Source: GCA-002779465 sp964596535
GTDB lineage: Bacteria; Desulfobacterota; Desulfobacteria; Desulfobacterales; UBA2156
NCBI GenBank assembly: GCA_964596535.1
Contig: CAZQUR010000036.1
Coordinates: 1 to 26,922, forward strand
Length of the DNA stretch: 26,922 nucleotides
Direction of reading: 5' to 3'
Of this stretch, positions 25,643 to 26,922 are shown one piece after another. The translations under genes and the position numbers were made by a program. The notes beneath the pieces are model-generated. The model was not told the origin of the DNA. It worked only from the letters and a program-made list of their open reading frames with translations, and did not search any database. Positions within the stretch are counted from its first letter, which is position 1; each line of letters begins with the position of its first letter.

Positions 25643-26922
25643 ATGTCCCCGAATTCCATGAAAGACAATGCGAGGACAAAGGTTTTCGTCCTTGACACCA
25701 ATGTCATTCTTCATGACAGTGCCTGTATTTATCAATTTAAAGAGCACGATGTGGTGATTCCCATCACCGTGATCGAGGAGCTGGATCAATTCAAAAAAGG
25801 CAAGGAGACGTTGAACATCCAGGCTCGGGAGTTTTTACGGGCGCTCGACACGCTCAGTTCTGAAAAGATGTTCAACGGCGGCATACCGATTGGGAGCAGT
25901 CACGGAAAGATCATCGTTTCCCTTGAAAAGGCGTTCCATCCCCATTTGGTCGCCAATTTCAAGCAGGACAACCCGGACCATCATATCCTCAACTGCGCCT
26001 ATCACATGGCCTGCGATCAATCCCGGCGCCAGATCATTCTGGTGACCAAGGATGTGAATCTGAGGCTGAAGGCCAAATCCGTAGGATTGGCGGCCGATGA
26101 TTACACGTCGGATCACGTCAAAAACCTTTCGGGTCTCTATGCGGGCCGGCGGATCGAAGAAAATATTTCGGAAACCGTCATCAACCGGCTTTATGTGCAT
26201 CCTTTCGAAGTCGATCCGGGGGTGATGGAAGTTCAAAACCCGCTTCAACCGAATGAATATCTGGTCATGCGAAACGGGAAAAAGTCCGCCTTGGGGACTT
26301 ACAACCCGAACACCGGTAAAATTCGCCGCATCGAAAAGCTTTCCTGCTATGGTATACTTCCTCGAAACGCCGAGCAGGCATTTGCCCTAGACGCCCTTGC
26401 CAACCCCGATATTCCGCTGGTCACCATCACCGGGAAGGCGGGAACGGGAAAGACCCTGCTGGCCCTTTCGGCAGCGCTGGAAAAAAGAAAGCGCTACCGA
26501 CAGATCTTTGTTGCACGGCCGACGGTGCCGCTGAGCAACAAGGACACAGGATATCTGCCGGGGGACATCTATTCCAAGTTGGACCCCTACATGCAGCCCC
26601 TGTTTGACAATCTGGCCGTCATTCAGAACCAGTTTCTGGAGAAAAGTCCTAAGAATCGGAAAATCAAGGAAATGCTGGAAGAAGAGAAGATCGTCATCAC
26701 CCCGCTTTCCTATATCCGGGGTCGTAGTTTGGTGAATGTTTTTTTCATTGTTGATGAGGCCCAAAACCTTACGCCCCACGAAGTGAAGACCATCATCACG
26801 CGCGCCGGTGAAGGGACCAAAGTGGTGCTCACCGGGGATATCTTCCAGATCGATCATCCTTACTTGGATGCCCAATCCAACGGGTTGAGCTGTCTCATCG
26901 AAAAAATGAAAGGCCAGAAGCT
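25643..26922 (+). CDS. phoH: PIN domain-PhoH family ATPase (3' end outside window)
   Basis: The frame stays open to the window end, giving 426 complete codons. An N-terminal PIN nuclease-like domain (about 13-150) shows the acidic residues D18 (VFVLDTNVIL), E45/E46 and D48 (VIEELD) and later VTKDVNLR. A linker (about 170-240) leads to the PhoH ATPase: Walker A GKAGTGKT (264-271), VARPTVPLSN, LPGD, and Walker B FIVDEAQN with D371-E372, then LTGDIFQID. PIN-PhoH proteins (YlaK/PhoH2-like) are thought to be RNA helicase-ribonucleases. Some PhoH proteins are phosphate-starvation inducible, but no Pho box is visible here. AGGA sits 8 bases before ATG 25643; an in-frame ATG at 25622 is the alternative start. 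Only the far C-terminus is missing. Confidence 0.93.
   Translation, partial: MSPNSMKDNARTKVFVLDTNVILHDSACIYQFKEHDVVIPITVIEELDQFKKGKETLNIQAREFLRALDTLSSEKMFNGGIPIGSSHGKIIVSLEKAFHPHLVANFKQDNPDHHILNCAYHMACDQSRRQIILVTKDVNLRLKAKSVGLAADDYTSDHVKNLSGLYAGRRIEENISETVINRLYVHPFEVDPGVMEVQNPLQPNEYLVMRNGKKSALGTYNPNTGKIRRIEKLSCYGILPRNAEQAFALDALANPDIPLVTITGKAGTGKTLLALSAALEKRKRYRQIFVARPTVPLSNKDTGYLPGDIYSKLDPYMQPLFDNLAVIQNQFLEKSPKNRKIKEMLEEEKIVITPLSYIRGRSLVNVFFIVDEAQNLTPHEVKTIITRAGEGTKVVLTGDIFQIDHPYLDAQSNGLSCLIEKMKGQK

Overview
The window looks like a chromosomal segment of an anaerobic Desulfobacterota (deltaproteobacterial) genome. Three things suggest this: moderately GC-rich genes with Gram-negative envelope machinery (a tripartite RND efflux pump), a molybdopterin-binding-domain protein of a type I associate with sulfate reducers, and a partial palindromic repeat at the left edge that I recall as dispersed in that group. 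The lineage call is an inference. No rRNA, tRNA, CRISPR array, insertion sequence or phage gene was seen.

Layout. Positions 1-245 hold a truncated dispersed repeat and a near-consensus leftward promoter. Positions 246-6363 encode a divergent tripartite efflux system: adaptor and RND pump leftward, TolC-like channel rightward. An orphan radical SAM protein follows (6415-7524). Positions 7579-10854 are the leftward phoB-phoR-phoU operon. A leftward molybdopterin-binding protein (11187-12215) sits between it and the rightward pst phosphate importer, which has the unusual order pstC-pstA-pstS-pstB (12707-17525). Both phoB and pstC are preceded by 11-bp-phased TTAACA/CTAACA-like repeats followed at the same distance by a -10-like hexamer, so both promoters are probably PhoB-controlled.

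From 17659 to 24943 runs a rightward cluster that looks lipid-related: a second radical SAM protein, a class I SAM methyltransferase (possibly frameshifted at its 5' end), a short phosphatidylserine-decarboxylase-type pyruvoyl enzyme, a fused PHP phosphoesterase-GT4 glycosyltransferase, and a two-domain acyltransferase resembling OlsF-type aminolipid synthases. A leftward DUF2062 membrane protein and a rightward PIN-PhoH ATPase, cut by the window end, close the segment.

How the genes may work together. The Pho half senses and imports phosphate. The lipid half contains enzymes expected for replacing phospholipids with phosphate-free glycolipids and aminolipids. The leading hypothesis is a phosphate-starvation membrane-remodelling locus in which one PHP-GT polypeptide does the job of separate PlcP-type lipase and Agt-type glycosyltransferase enzymes. 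Gene families and both Pho-like promoters are read from the sequence; the functional link to lipids is inference, and no clean Pho box was found in front of the lipid genes.
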